Shown here piece by piece: positions 9,016-17,622 of a stretch of 64,000 nucleotides of DNA. How positions within the stretch are numbered: position 1 is the first letter of the stretch; each line of letters starts with the position of its first letter. Both the position numbers and the translations under genes were made by a program. Location: assembly GCA_024236015.1 (NCBI GenBank), contig JACKLK010000006.1:124001-188000 (forward strand). The letters are read 5' to 3'. The notes under the pieces are model-generated. The model did no database searches, was not told the origin of the DNA, and saw nothing but the letters and a program-made list of their open reading frames with translations. The DNA comes from Rhodoferax sp. GTDB lineage: Bacteria > Pseudomonadota > Gammaproteobacteria > Burkholderiales > Burkholderiaceae_C.

Positions 9016-9861
9016 TCACCTTGGCGTCGCGAGAAATGTCGCGGCCGACATGCTGCAGTTTGCGGGAATTGCCCCTGACAGCGTGTAGAGGCGGGGAACC
9101 TCTCGAAATGCGAATAGTCGATACAGGTGATATCGAGACGCTTCGCGCTCGGATGTCACGACTTCGTTGCGAGTGACGAAGAACGGAGTGTCACTACCGT
9201 ACTTTGTTGTCTTGACTTCGATCAGCCGCTCGGCACCCGTGGTCTCGAACGACAAGACGTCGTAGCCAGCGCGATCGCCTTGAACTCTGGACGTGTGCTG
9301 GATCCTGGACGCAAGGACTTCGTGGCCTGCTTGGATCAATCGCGCTCGCTCGAAGTTGAGGACAAACAGCTCACCGGCCAGGCCGAGCGACCGATTACGT
9401 GCTTCTCGTTCGATGTAGTTTGTTTGCGGACGGAAGAGAGGCTGTGTTGGTTCGCGTGCGCTTGGTACTCCGTCCCGCCCCTTGGGCGGGCGGGTCAAGA
9501 TGGAAAGGATGTCGTCAACCTCTGGAACGGCTATTGGGCGATCTGCATCAGCGGCCGCGATGGCCTTGAGGTCTTGTGCTGTCGCAAGCCGTTCGTTGAT
9601 CACCTCGGCTAGCATCAGTTGATAGTTGAAGCGTGGCTTGTAGCCATTGATATACGGAAAACCTGCGTCCAGCAATGCGGCACTGATGTTCGCATGTTTG
9701 AACTCCACGGACTGGTCTGACCGGTTGGCAAGTAGTGGTTTCAGTGCGTTCCGGTGAGCCGTCTTGTTGTAGGGCGTTCCCGACAGTTCTGACGCCAGCA
9801 TCGACAAATAGTCATCGACGATCGCCTCGACCTCAGATCGACTCCAGTCAGATCGACTCAT
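9016..9861 (-). CDS. DUF3883 (NOV C-terminal) protein with PD-(D/E)xK-like core, candidate nuclease
   Basis: The 281-aa protein has an N-terminal helical region (1-100; begins WSRSEVEAIVDDYLSML) and a C-terminal DUF3883 domain (about 155-280). That domain contains the pattern GYD (D201) and IEVK (E215, K217), which fits the D...ExK layout of restriction-like nucleases. Related domain combinations occur in restriction and defence proteins, often beside helicases or methyltransferases, but here it is solitary. Base composition is visibly less GC-rich than its neighbours and codon use is less biased, suggesting horizontal transfer. Nuclease activity is inferred from the motif only. Confidence 0.75.
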   Translation of the reverse strand: MSRSDWSRSEVEAIVDDYLSMLASELSGTPYNKTAHRNALKPLLANRSDQSVEFKHANISAALLDAGFPYINGYKPRFNYQLMLAEVINERLATAQDLKAIAAADADRPIAVPEVDDILSILTRPPKGRDGVPSAREPTQPLFRPQTNYIEREARNRSLGLAGELFVLNFERARLIQAGHEVLASRIQHTSRVQGDRAGYDVLSFETTGAERLIEVKTTKYGSDTPFFVTRNEVVTSEREASRYHLYRLFAFREVPRLYTLSGAIPANCSMSAATFLATPR

Positions 9862-10029
9862 TGGACTGCGGTGGCAATTGACGAAACTGAACGCAGTTCA
9901 GGCCGAGACCTCCGATCGACAGCATGGCGACGCTGGGGGGCGATGGAGTTCGAGGCTGCTGCCAATTCTGCGGCAACCAAGATGTGCAGCATCTGATCAT
10001 CCCGGCACCGATCGCCCATGCACATGGGC

Positions 10030-10491
10030 TCAGCCCGGACATCCGTCCGGGAACTGATCCCGGACCAACTGGAGTTCGATGCCATGCTCCAGCCAGGCCT
10101 TGAGCCCCGCCAGCACCAGGGTGTAGCCGCCCTTGGTATCGACGGCTTGACGCAACACGTCATCCGGCGTGCCGCGGAAACCCCAGTTGGTGATCGTGAC
10201 CAGGGTGGTATCGCCGCCGCGGTCCTCGAAGCGCCACTCGACGATGGTGGGATCGTCCTTCCATTCCATGCGGATGCGCGCGTTGCGGTCGAACGCCTTG
10301 ACGCTCAGGACGTCGCCGACGCCGAACATGTCCCAGTCCCAGCGCACCTGCGCGTTTTGCTCGAGCCGTCCGGTACTCCTGGTGAACCAGAATCGGGTCG
10401 TGATGGCCGGATCGACGATGGCCTCGAAAACGGCGGCGACGGGTCTGCGAACCAGCATCTGCGCCTGGATGGATACGGTTTCTTCATGCAC
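10030..10491 (-). CDS. SRPBCC/AHSA1-family small-ligand or chaperone-like protein
   Basis: The GTG at 10491 was chosen as start because GGAGGG (10501-10506) sits nine bases upstream; the longer open frame has no comparable ribosome site. The 153-aa product has the START-like SRPBCC layout: the opening strand with a VxAxxxxVFEAI-type helix, VEWRFEDRGGDTTLVTITNWGF in the beta sheet (quoted here only as the region around the glycine-rich turn), and a long C-terminal helix. Such proteins bind hydrophobic ligands or regulate stress; no catalytic residues are evident. Confidence 0.82.
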   Translation of the reverse strand: MHEETVSIQAQMLVRRPVAAVFEAIVDPAITTRFWFTRSTGRLEQNAQVRWDWDMFGVGDVLSVKAFDRNARIRMEWKDDPTIVEWRFEDRGGDTTLVTITNWGFRGTPDDVLRQAVDTKGGYTLVLAGLKAWLEHGIELQLVRDQFPDGCPG

Positions 10492-10626
10492 GATGTTCGG
10501 CCCTCCATGGTTGCAACGCCGTTGGCCCTGGTTGCACATGACGGACGCGGCAGATGCCTTCGTGTCCGCTGCGCCGGACCGACGCCATGGGCGTCTTCAC
10601 GGCATCGCGGAGCGAGGGGCGAACGG

Positions 10627-11832
10627 TCATCGCGTCGATCGAATGGTGCAAGGGGGTGTGGCAGCGCCATTGTTATCGTTGGATCCGGTCACGCCAAGCC
10701 CGTGACCGTCGACCATGGCGTGCGCGCCGGCCGCTTCGGAGCGGCCGTGCGCAGCGGTCCCTGGCCTGGCCTGCTCCGCGGCCATTTCACCTTTCATCCC
10801 GTGAGGGTGGCGCGCAGCGCCATGGGTAACTGACATGCGCGGTGCCGTGCGACGCGTTCTGGCACGCGCGAACAGGGCACGCACTTCGGTGCGTACCAGC
10901 GCCAGCAGGGTTTCCAGCGGTTCGGAGCGGGGCGCGGCGCGCAGGCGCAGGATGCCGACCGGGGGCAAGGCGACCACCGGCCGGATGTCGAGCAGCCGCA
11001 GCCTGAACTGCCGCGCCAGGTAATGCGCGGCGTCGGCGCGCATGGCGCCGATCGTGCCCGGGGCGTGGCTCAGGATCTCGCCGATGGCGGGGATGGAGCT
11101 GGCCTCGACCATGCCGCGCGGCAGGTGGTGGCCGGCGGTGGTGAACTCGCGCCGCAGCGCCATCCAGACCTGGGAGCTGCGCGGCGGCATCACCCATGGC
11201 GACGCCACGAGGTGCGCGAACGTGCGCAGGCGCCGCCACCCGGGTGTGTCGACATGGGTCCCGAACGCCACATGGTCGTCGTACAGCGGCTCGAACTGCA
11301 GCAGCTCCAGGTCGGCATCGCTTGCCGCAGCTTCGTCCAGGCTGCCGATCACGCAGTCCAGCTCGCCGGCCAGCAATGCGGCCAGCAGTTCGGCACTGAC
11401 ACCATCGCGCATCGAGACGCGCGCCCCGGGCAGCTGCTGCAGCCACTGTGCCACCGGACGGGCCAGCAGCACGGCCGCCGTGAACGAGGGTGAACCCAGG
11501 TGCAGGGCGGGCGCCGCTCCTTCGCGATACCGTGGCAGGTCCTGTTCGAGGTGCTCCAGCGCCGCCAGCACCTGTTGCGCATGCGTGCGCACCGCCTGGC
11601 CGAACGGCGTCAGGCGGGCATCCGACGCGCTGCGGTCGAAGACGGCGGCGCCCAAGGTGCGTTCGAGTTCATGTGCCATCTTGGTGATGGCCGGCTGGGT
11701 CACGTGCAGGGCGTCGGCCATGGCACGGAAGTTGTCGCCGTTGCCGGCCATGCACACCAGCAGCAGCTGCGGCAGGCGCAGCCGGCGCACCAGCGGCGTC
11801 TGGCGCATCGGGTTGGTTTGCTGATTAACCAT
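10627..11832 (-). CDS. LysR-family transcriptional regulator with repeat-derived C-terminal tail
   Basis: The N-terminus carries the LysR helix-turn-helix (ADALHVTQPAITKMAHELE), followed by a periplasmic-binding-type effector domain to about residue 325. The protein then continues for roughly 70 residues of Ala/Gly/His-rich sequence, where LysR proteins normally end. The DNA coding for this tail overlaps a dispersed repeat (10726-10826) also found at 26.7 kb, so the tail looks acquired. The gene is divergent from a TctC receptor and CoA-transferase pair, with about 168 bases between, the usual arrangement for LysR control of the neighbouring operon. The likely effector is an organic acid or its CoA ester. 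Confidence 0.9.
   Translation of the reverse strand: MVNQQTNPMRQTPLVRRLRLPQLLLVCMAGNGDNFRAMADALHVTQPAITKMAHELERTLGAAVFDRSASDARLTPFGQAVRTHAQQVLAALEHLEQDLPRYREGAAPALHLGSPSFTAAVLLARPVAQWLQQLPGARVSMRDGVSAELLAALLAGELDCVIGSLDEAAASDADLELLQFEPLYDDHVAFGTHVDTPGWRRLRTFAHLVASPWVMPPRSSQVWMALRREFTTAGHHLPRGMVEASSIPAIGEILSHAPGTIGAMRADAAHYLARQFRLRLLDIRPVVALPPVGILRLRAAPRSEPLETLLALVRTEVRALFARARTRRTAPRMSVTHGAARHPHGMKGEMAAEQARPGTAAHGRSEAAGAHAMVDGHGLGVTGSNDNNGAATPPCTIRSTR
10726..10826 (+). repeat. Dispersed GC-rich repeat, copy 1
   Basis: About 100 bases here match, in inverted orientation, the intergenic element at 26663-26763. They share the palindromic start around GCCGCTTCGGAGCGGCC, a central GGCTCCGCGGCC-like block (one mismatch here), ACCTTTCAT and a terminal GGCGCGCAGCGCC, with roughly 80-85 per cent identity by eye. 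It lies inside the 3' end of the LysR reading frame. Confidence 0.8.
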
Positions 11833-11999
11833 GGGTGAAGTCACATGAAGATCATTTCAATTGTGGTAATGATAGGCCCTGCCTACCATGCGGGCATCGA
11901 TGGGCATGCCCGTCGGTTCGGCTTCGGGGATGCACAAGAGCACCGCCCCGGGTGCCGCATTCCGCAACCTGCACGCCACAACCAACGAGGAGACCCGCC

Positions 12000-13001
12000 A
12001 TGCCCACCCGCCGCCATTTCAACCTCCATGCCCTCGGCCTTGCCGCCGCCGCCGCGGCCGGCCTGCCCGCGACCGCGCGTGCGCAGGCCGGTGACTATCC
12101 GAGCCGGCCGATCAAGGTCATCGTGCCGTTCGCGGCCGGCGGCGGTCCCGACGTGTTGACCCGCAAGATGGCCGTCAAGCTGGCCGAGGTGCTGGGCAAG
12201 GGGGGCGTCGTGGTCGACAACATCGTCGGCGCCGGCGGCATCCTGGCCGGACAGAATGTCGCGCGCATGGCACCGGACGGCTACAACATCCTGATGGGCG
12301 CGTCGTCGCATGTCACGCAAAAGGCCATGCAGCCCAGCGTCAAGTTCGATCCGCTGACCGATTTCACGCTGATCACGCGTACCGTGTTCGCGCCGTCGGT
12401 GCTTGTGGTTGCCGCCGACTCGCCGTACAAGACGGTGGACGAGGTCATCGCGGCGGCGAAGAAGAACCCCGGCAAGCTCAACTATGCCTCTGGCGGAGTC
12501 GGCAGTGCCGCCCACCTGATCGCGGCGGCGCTGGTGCTGCATGTGCAGGCCGACGTCGTGCACGTGCCCTACAAGGGCTCGGTGGAGATCGTGCCGTCGC
12601 TGCTGTCCGGCGCCACGCAGTTCGCGTTTCCGATCGCGTCGACGGCGGTGCCGCTGATCCAGTCCGGCAAGGTGCGTGCGCTGGCGGTGACCAGCGCGCA
12701 ACGCATGAGCGTCCTGCCCCACGTGCCCACGCTGGTCGAGGCGCTCAAGGCGCCGGAGCTGGCACTGGACTCCTGGTTCGGACTGTGGGCACCGGCCGGC
12801 ACGCCGGCCGAGGTGGTCGACATCCTGTTCAAGGCCGTGGTCAAGACCTACGAGGACCCGGCCGTGCGCGCGGATGCCGAGGCCTCGGGCTCCGTCGTGG
12901 CACTGAGTCGCTCGCCGCAGGAGTTCCGCAGCTTCGTCGAGTCCGAGACGCGCAAGTTCGAGAAACTCGTCAAGGCGGCCAACCTGAGCGTCAACAACTG
13001 A
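12000..13001 (+). CDS. TctC/Bug-type tripartite tricarboxylate receptor
   Basis: The start is the ATG at 12000, preceded by a purine-rich GAGGAGA site. The N-terminus has a signal peptide with an RRHFN motif resembling a Tat signal, ending near ARAQA. The mature protein shows Bug-family hallmarks: YPSRPIKVIVPFAAGGGPD at the start and ENxVGAGGxxA-like dicarboxylate loops. Bug proteins are periplasmic receptors for carboxylates, amino acids or aromatic acids; the TctA/TctB membrane subunits are not nearby, which is common for orphan Bug genes in Burkholderiales. It is followed two bases later by a CaiB-family CoA transferase, so its ligand is probably the acid activated by that enzyme. Confidence 0.93.
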   Translation: MPTRRHFNLHALGLAAAAAAGLPATARAQAGDYPSRPIKVIVPFAAGGGPDVLTRKMAVKLAEVLGKGGVVVDNIVGAGGILAGQNVARMAPDGYNILMGASSHVTQKAMQPSVKFDPLTDFTLITRTVFAPSVLVVAADSPYKTVDEVIAAAKKNPGKLNYASGGVGSAAHLIAAALVLHVQADVVHVPYKGSVEIVPSLLSGATQFAFPIASTAVPLIQSGKVRALAVTSAQRMSVLPHVPTLVEALKAPELALDSWFGLWAPAGTPAEVVDILFKAVVKTYEDPAVRADAEASGSVVALSRSPQEFRSFVESETRKFEKLVKAANLSVNN

Positions 13002-13003
13002 CC

Positions 13004-14113
13004 ATGGCCCAAGCGTTCCATTTGCCGCCGCAGGCCTTGCGCGGCGTGCGTGTCGTCGACTTCAGCCATGTCATCGCCGGCCCGTTCGCGACCTTCCATC
13101 TGGCACAGATGGGTGCCGAGGTCGTCAAGATCGAGAAACCGGGTGGCGGCGACGTGATGCGGCGCACCGCCTCGGGCGCGCAGGCCTTCACGGCCATCAA
13201 CGCCGGCAAGCAGATGCGCGCCATCGACATCGCATCGCCCGAGGGGCGCGCCGAGGTGCTGGAACTGGCGCGCGTGGCCGACGTGATGGTCGACAACTAC
13301 CGGCCCGGCGTGTTGCGCCGGCATGGGCTGGCCTATGAGGATATTCAGGCGATCAACCCCGGCATCGTCTATTGCGCGATCTCCGGTTATGGCTACAGCG
13401 ACCCCGCGCGCACGCCGTTCGGCGCCTACGACCATGTGATCCAGGCCCTGACCGGCATGACGATGTTGTCCGGCCAGGAAGGGGACGCGCCGGTCAAGAC
13501 CGGGTTTCCGGTCATCGATGCGGCCACCGGCATCATCGGTGCGCTCGCCATCATGGCCGCGCTGCGCGAGCGCGAGCACACCGGCGCGGGTTGTTTTCTC
13601 GACGTCAGCATGTGGGCCAGCGCATTGCAGCTGATGTACCCGTTCGCCTGCGAGACCCTGACGCACGACCAGGAGATTGCGCGCGTGGGCAACAAGGGTT
13701 TCTCGGGCAGCCCGGCGGCCGACACCTTCGCCTGCCGCGACGGCTGGCTCGCGATCGGCGCCAACACGCATGCCCATGTCGAGCGCCTGCTGGGCGAACT
13801 CGACATCGATCCGGCGCTGGCCGGTCCCTTGCTCGAGCCTGCGGCCGAAGGAGGAGCCACCTTCGCACGTGCCCGCGACCCGAAGGGGTTCCGCGAGCTG
13901 CTGGCGTCCCGCATGGCGGGGCGCAGCGCGCACGAACTCGAGGCGCGACTCAATGCCGCCGGCGTGCCGGCCGCACGGGTGCGCAGCCTGCGCGAGTTCA
14001 CGCGCGAAGCGGTGGACACGGGGCTGCTGGAGCCCGTGGTGTTGGGGCAGGGGGCGGCGCAGGCGCGCACGCCGGGTCTGGGGTGGCGCGTCCGGCCCGG
14101 GTCGGCTTGTTGA
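13004..14113 (+). CDS. CaiB/BaiF-family (class III) CoA transferase, C-terminus shortened
   Basis: A 369-aa product. The N-terminus (LRGVRVVDFSHVIAGPF, GAEVVKIEKPGGGD) and the catalytic aspartate in FLDVSMW are typical of formyl-CoA/carnitine-type CoA transferases, which move CoA between carboxylates. The usual family end, with a GxHTxxVLxxLGY-like helix about 30 residues further on, is missing: the frame stops after a basic RVRPGSAC tail, just before the palindromic repeat at 14199-14250. The gene follows the TctC receptor directly and forms a two-gene operon divergent from the LysR regulator. Confidence 0.88.
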   Translation: MAQAFHLPPQALRGVRVVDFSHVIAGPFATFHLAQMGAEVVKIEKPGGGDVMRRTASGAQAFTAINAGKQMRAIDIASPEGRAEVLELARVADVMVDNYRPGVLRRHGLAYEDIQAINPGIVYCAISGYGYSDPARTPFGAYDHVIQALTGMTMLSGQEGDAPVKTGFPVIDAATGIIGALAIMAALREREHTGAGCFLDVSMWASALQLMYPFACETLTHDQEIARVGNKGFSGSPAADTFACRDGWLAIGANTHAHVERLLGELDIDPALAGPLLEPAAEGGATFARARDPKGFRELLASRMAGRSAHELEARLNAAGVPAARVRSLREFTREAVDTGLLEPVVLGQGAAQARTPGLGWRVRPGSAC

Positions 14114-14175
14114 GCGGCCGATCGGGCGCGCTGGGTCCGTGAGCGGCTGTTGGATGATGGTTGTCGTGGGATCTT

Positions 14176-14250
14176 GGATCTTGGGGTCAGTGGATCTTGG
14201 GGTCAGGGCCATACCTTGCAGTTGACACTGGAAGGTAAAGACCTGACCCC
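14176..14250. repeat. Palindromic REP-like element with direct repeats
   Basis: Two direct copies of GGATCTTGGGGTCAG lie at 14176-14190 and 14192-14206. The second opens a two-step hairpin: GGGGTCAGG (14199-14207) pairs with CCTGACCCC (14242-14250), and TACCTT (14212-14217) pairs with AAGGTA (14232-14237), with 4-base bulges between the stems on each side. Further CTTGACCCC and GCTGACCCC half-copies follow to 14279. This resembles REP-type elements mobilised by REP-associated tyrosine transposases; no transposase is present here. Confidence 0.8.
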
Positions 14251-14314
14251 CTTACTTGACCCCCTCACTTGCTGACCCCACAACGGCGGGCGCCCAGGCA
14301 CGGCCTGCGATGCC

Positions 14315-14770
14315 CTATTCGTAGGTCTGGCCGCCGTGCCTGAGCCAGCCGGCTTCGTGGCGACCGTTGGGGTCGTGGTGGGTCCAGTGGATGACGCCGC
14401 CCTTGGGATTCCATTCGTACACGCCGTTGAAGGAGACCTGGTCTCCCGTGGCAAGCGAGGGTATGCGGGGGGCGAGGTCGATGTTGTGCGCGACCAGCAG
14501 CGTCTGTCCGGATGGCAGCGTCAGGATGAAGCGCTGGTGACGGCTGCCCTTGTTGTCGTCGGGCAAAACCGCACTGACGATGCCTTCGCCCGTGACCTGG
14601 GCGCCACTTCTCTGGTCGCGGATGGCGGCCAGCAATACGTCGGAGCTTGCACCTGGCGCCAGTGCGGTGAGCAGACCCGGTGCGCCCACCAGTTGCCGGA
14701 ACGTGGGTGAGCGGCTCGCGCCTTCGTAGGCGACAAGCAGGATGACGATGACAAGAATGAGCTTTTTCAT
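14315..14770 (-). CDS. DUF3465 secreted or membrane-anchored protein
   Basis: A 151-aa protein starting with a hydrophobic segment (KKLILVIVILLVAY), then a beta-rich domain carrying the DUF3465 signature HNIDLAPRI and YEWNPKGGVIHWTHHDP near the C-terminus. The fold recalls an OB-like domain, and its His/Trp-rich face suggests nucleic-acid or metal binding. The function is undescribed and no partner gene is evident. Confidence 0.85.
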   Translation of the reverse strand: MKKLILVIVILLVAYEGASRSPTFRQLVGAPGLLTALAPGASSDVLLAAIRDQRSGAQVTGEGIVSAVLPDDNKGSRHQRFILTLPSGQTLLVAHNIDLAPRIPSLATGDQVSFNGVYEWNPKGGVIHWTHHDPNGRHEAGWLRHGGQTYE

Positions 14771-14938
14771 GGATCGGCGACGGGGGGCGGGGGGATGGCG
14801 CGCCAGGGCGGTGGCCGTGGCCGCATGATCGAGAGGCCATGGCCAGCTTGACCAACTCCGCCACGCGACGCACGTCGTCGTGGCTGTGAAACCGCAGCTC
14901 GATCCACGGCGACGTGGCCGCGCGCTTGGGCACTGCTT

Positions 14939-15388
14939 TCAGCGCCCCGTTGCCGGCCCTCGGCCTGCCTCCAGGATCGGCAGCCCCGCTTCGGTGGGGA
15001 TGTAGATCCGCTCGCCTTTTCCGTCTTTCAGGCCTTCGATCCAGAGATAACGCAGATACGCCTCGTTGCCCTTGAGCGACTCCCCGATGATGCGGTTGGC
15101 TTCGGCCGTTGCCTTCGCGCGCTCGACCTCAGCCTGCCCTTGGGCTTTGGCCAGCGTGACCCGGGTCTGCGCCTGCAGCAAGGAGGCCTGCTGCTGGGCC
15201 TTGGCCTCCTCGATGAGGATCTGCTTGGACCATTCGGCCTCCTTCAGCCGGGCTTCTCCGGCCAGTTCCTCCGCGTACACGCGGTACTTGGGCCATAACC
15301 ACAAGGCCACGACCAGGGCGCAGGTTCCGAGGACGGCCAGCACGAGAAGGCCCCCGACATACAGTTCGCCGCGTTGATGGATTTTCAT
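14939..15388 (-). CDS. Single-pass membrane protein with prohibitin-like coiled coil
   Basis: A 149-aa protein: a short N-terminal basic stretch, one transmembrane helix (about 10-35), then a long Ala/Glu/Lys/Gln-rich coiled coil (40-110) and a short globular end containing YLRYLWIEGLKD and YIPTEAGLPIL. The C-terminal half resembles the tail of SPFH/prohibitin proteins, but the SPFH domain itself is missing. Such truncated forms are known from phages and small genomic islands. It is transcribed toward DUF3465, 168 bases away. Confidence 0.75.
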   Translation of the reverse strand: MKIHQRGELYVGGLLVLAVLGTCALVVALWLWPKYRVYAEELAGEARLKEAEWSKQILIEEAKAQQQASLLQAQTRVTLAKAQGQAEVERAKATAEANRIIGESLKGNEAYLRYLWIEGLKDGKGERIYIPTEAGLPILEAGRGPATGR

Positions 15389-15798
15389 GGATAGCTGGGG
15401 TGTGGGGCAGGAGGTGATGACGATCGCTGCGGGAGTTCCACTCGGTGCAGGGTTGAAGACACACGGCTCACCGCCAGGGAAACGGGACGGTGGCGATGCG
15501 GCCGGTCGAGATTACAGCATGGAATTTGCGCCCGAGCCGGGCCCGGTTGTTCGGGCGATTTGCCATTGGTGCTGCTTGCATCCCGCGGTCTCGCTGAATG
15601 CGAGAGCCGCGACTCGTGCTTGTCGATCCTGGATCTTCCGGCGTGGGTGAATAAAGCTTCAGCTTCTCTCCCGACGCCATATCCGGCGCACGGCTTGCCG
15701 GACATCATCGCAACGGCGCAACGAGGCCGATGTCACATTCTCCTCATCGGGGTGTTGACCTGGGCTGGCGATCGAAGTGCCTGCGTCTCTCGCCGCCG
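15389..15798. other. Intergenic stretch without a supported gene
   Basis: Short open frames occur on both strands, but none has a recognisable start, ribosome site or protein-like composition. I see no repeat or structured RNA. Confidence 0.6.
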
Positions 15799-16308
15799 TT
15801 ATGCCGCGAGCATGCCTCCACCGCGCTTCTCCCGTCGTTGCCGTGCGGTCTCGACCGCTTCCTCGACCCTGCGTTCGCGTGTCCGTGGTCTGGCGGCTTC
15901 GTCGATGCGCCGGACGATGTAGTTCTGCTTTCCCGGTGGCAAGGATCGGAAGGCCTCCGCGACTCCTTGCGCGCGCAGCGCCTGCGCAAGGTCATCCGGT
16001 ATCGCGACACGGGAACGATCGAGAACCGTGATCTGCATGCGAATGGGGTCGCCCGTGCGGGTATGCGTTTCCTGACGGACGCTTGCCTTGATGCGAACAT
16101 GGTGCCGGCCACCGCCGACGGGGAACAGGCTCACCTGGAATGGTTTCGAGTCATTCACCCGTGCCAGGACCAGGACCGGCCCCTTGGTGCCCAGCGCCTC
16201 GGTAATGTCGGCAGGCACGGCAATGGCGCAGTAGTCCATGCCTTCGGCCCAGTTCTCCAGAACGGCATCGAACAAAAACTGCTGGCCTGCGGCTGGTGCG
16301 TGTTGCAT
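15799..16308 (-). CDS. DUF1905/YdeI-like protein
   Basis: A 169-aa protein. The first half (about 10-95) matches the DUF1905 beta-barrel domain, with ENWAEGMDYCAIAVP near the start and VRIKASVRQETHTRTGD. The second half (100-160) carries the YdeI/OmpD-associated pattern with AIPDDLAQALRA and the SLPPGKQNYIVRRIDEA helix, ending in an Arg/Glu-rich tail. The family is widespread and mostly uncharacterised; a link to cationic-peptide resistance is reported for YdeI. Single-gene unit. Confidence 0.85.
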   Translation of the reverse strand: MQHAPAAGQQFLFDAVLENWAEGMDYCAIAVPADITEALGTKGPVLVLARVNDSKPFQVSLFPVGGGRHHVRIKASVRQETHTRTGDPIRMQITVLDRSRVAIPDDLAQALRAQGVAEAFRSLPPGKQNYIVRRIDEAARPRTRERRVEEAVETARQRREKRGGGMLAA

Positions 16309-16388
16309 CGCTGGAGCGTGTGCGGAAATGGGACGGTACTGTGCCGGGAAGGAGGAGGCGGCCTGGTGCGGGCCGGGTCATGCAGCGC

Positions 16389-16763
16389 TCACGGCTCGGG
16401 CGCATGGCATACGGCTTCGATGTTGTGGCCATCCGGGCCGATGACGAAGGCGGCGTAGTAATTGGCGTGATAGTGCGTGCGCAGACCGGGTGGGCCGTTG
16501 TCCTTGCCGCCCGCCTGCATCGCTGCGCGATGGAACGCCCGGACCTGCTCGCGACTCTCTGCCGTGAACGCCAGGTGAAGATGGGCCGGTGTCTCGCGGG
16601 TCTGGTACAGGCACAGCGATGCCGCGCCCCCGGGTTGGCTCAGTTCGACGCCGTCCGGCGGCCACTCGCGAACATCGGTGACGCCGAGTGGCGCCAGTGC
16701 CTGGACGAAGAATGACCTGCTGGCCGCATAGTCGCTGACGCCGAACTTGACGTGATCAAACAT
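16389..16763 (-). CDS. VOC-family (glyoxalase/bleomycin-resistance fold) protein
   Basis: The start is the ATG at 16763 (FDHVKFGVSDYAASRSFF), the typical opening beta-strand and helix of a VOC module. The 124-aa protein has two beta-alpha-beta-beta-beta units. Potential metal ligands are H4 near the start, a histidine in the AHLHLAF strand and the acidic end IEAVCH. Members include dioxygenases, glyoxalases and resistance proteins; none can be chosen here. Confidence 0.88.
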   Translation of the reverse strand: MFDHVKFGVSDYAASRSFFVQALAPLGVTDVREWPPDGVELSQPGGAASLCLYQTRETPAHLHLAFTAESREQVRAFHRAAMQAGGKDNGPPGLRTHYHANYYAAFVIGPDGHNIEAVCHAPEP

Positions 16764-16877
16764 GGCTGCTCCTGTGGTGGTTGTGCGCCGATGCGGCCAG
16801 GCATGCCGCACAGGCGCCATCGCTCACTCCCGACCGTGCAGTCCCTCTCTGTGGACAGCCGCGACGGCAGGCGTGCG

Positions 16878-17498
16878 TCATCGCGCGCAGGCAGAGCGGA
16901 TCAGGCTGAATCCGGCTGCGGCGAACAGCGCCGCCACGGCGCCTTCTGTTGCTCGGCGAAACCGCAAATACCCGTTCATCATGCCGCCGATCGAGAAGAC
17001 GACCGCGTACAGTGCGTAGGTCGCGAAGCCGATTGCGGCGCACATGGCGGTGGCGATCGCCACCGAGCCTGCGTCCGAGCCGGGATCGAGCCCGACCGAG
17101 AGCGCGGCCATCCAGGCCACGACCGCCTTGGGATTGGACAGATTCAGCAGCAGTCCGCGCAGAAACCAGTTGCGCCCTGCGGACACGACGTGCGTGTTCG
17201 GTGCCGGGCGCAAGGCGGACCGGGCAGACTGCAACGCAAGCCACAGAAGATACAAGCCGCCGAGGATCTTGAGGATCGTCAACGCGCGCAGCGAGCCTTG
17301 CAACAAGGCGCCCACCCCGCTGGCGGCAATCAGGCCCCAGAACGTCAGGCCCAGCGACAAGCCGAGGCCGTACACGAGACCCGTCCTGCGTCCCTGGCCC
17401 ATGGCGACCGTGGCATTCGATATCGTCGCGGGGCCCGGCGAAGCGGCCACGACAAAGAAGGCGAACGCCGTTGAAAACAATGCAATCGGATCCATCAT
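16878..17498 (-). CDS. LysE/RhtB-family amino-acid exporter
   Basis: A 206-aa membrane protein from the ATG at 17498 (a second ATG follows directly). Six hydrophobic segments are visible, with the family signature ASPGPATISN after the first helix and LLNLSNPKAVVAW in the middle. The protein is predicted to be an inner-membrane exporter of amino acids or derivatives. Its codon bias matches the core genome, unlike the second LysE gene at 20.2 kb, to which it is only distantly similar. Confidence 0.9.
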   Translation of the reverse strand: MMDPIALFSTAFAFFVVAASPGPATISNATVAMGQGRRTGLVYGLGLSLGLTFWGLIAASGVGALLQGSLRALTILKILGGLYLLWLALQSARSALRPAPNTHVVSAGRNWFLRGLLLNLSNPKAVVAWMAALSVGLDPGSDAGSVAIATAMCAAIGFATYALYAVVFSIGGMMNGYLRFRRATEGAVAALFAAAGFSLIRSACAR

Positions 17499-17622
17499 GT
17501 GCATGCTCCATCGAGATGCGGGTATCACGCCATGCCCGCTTCAGGCGCAACCGAGGCCGCGGCAGGCTTGACTGACTGGCGGTCGCATTGCCTGCGGCTT
17601 TGGCGGGATGCATGGCATTTTG

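Noticed and set aside
9127..9612. Plus-strand frame opposite the DUF3883 gene
   Set aside because: No family features; the DUF3883 motifs are on the minus strand.
14771..14933. Possible short minus-strand gene starting at GTG 14933 (PKRAATSPWIELRFHSHDDVRR)
   Set aside because: The first 35 residues look protein-like but then it runs into the antisense of DUF3465 without a natural end; not enough to call.
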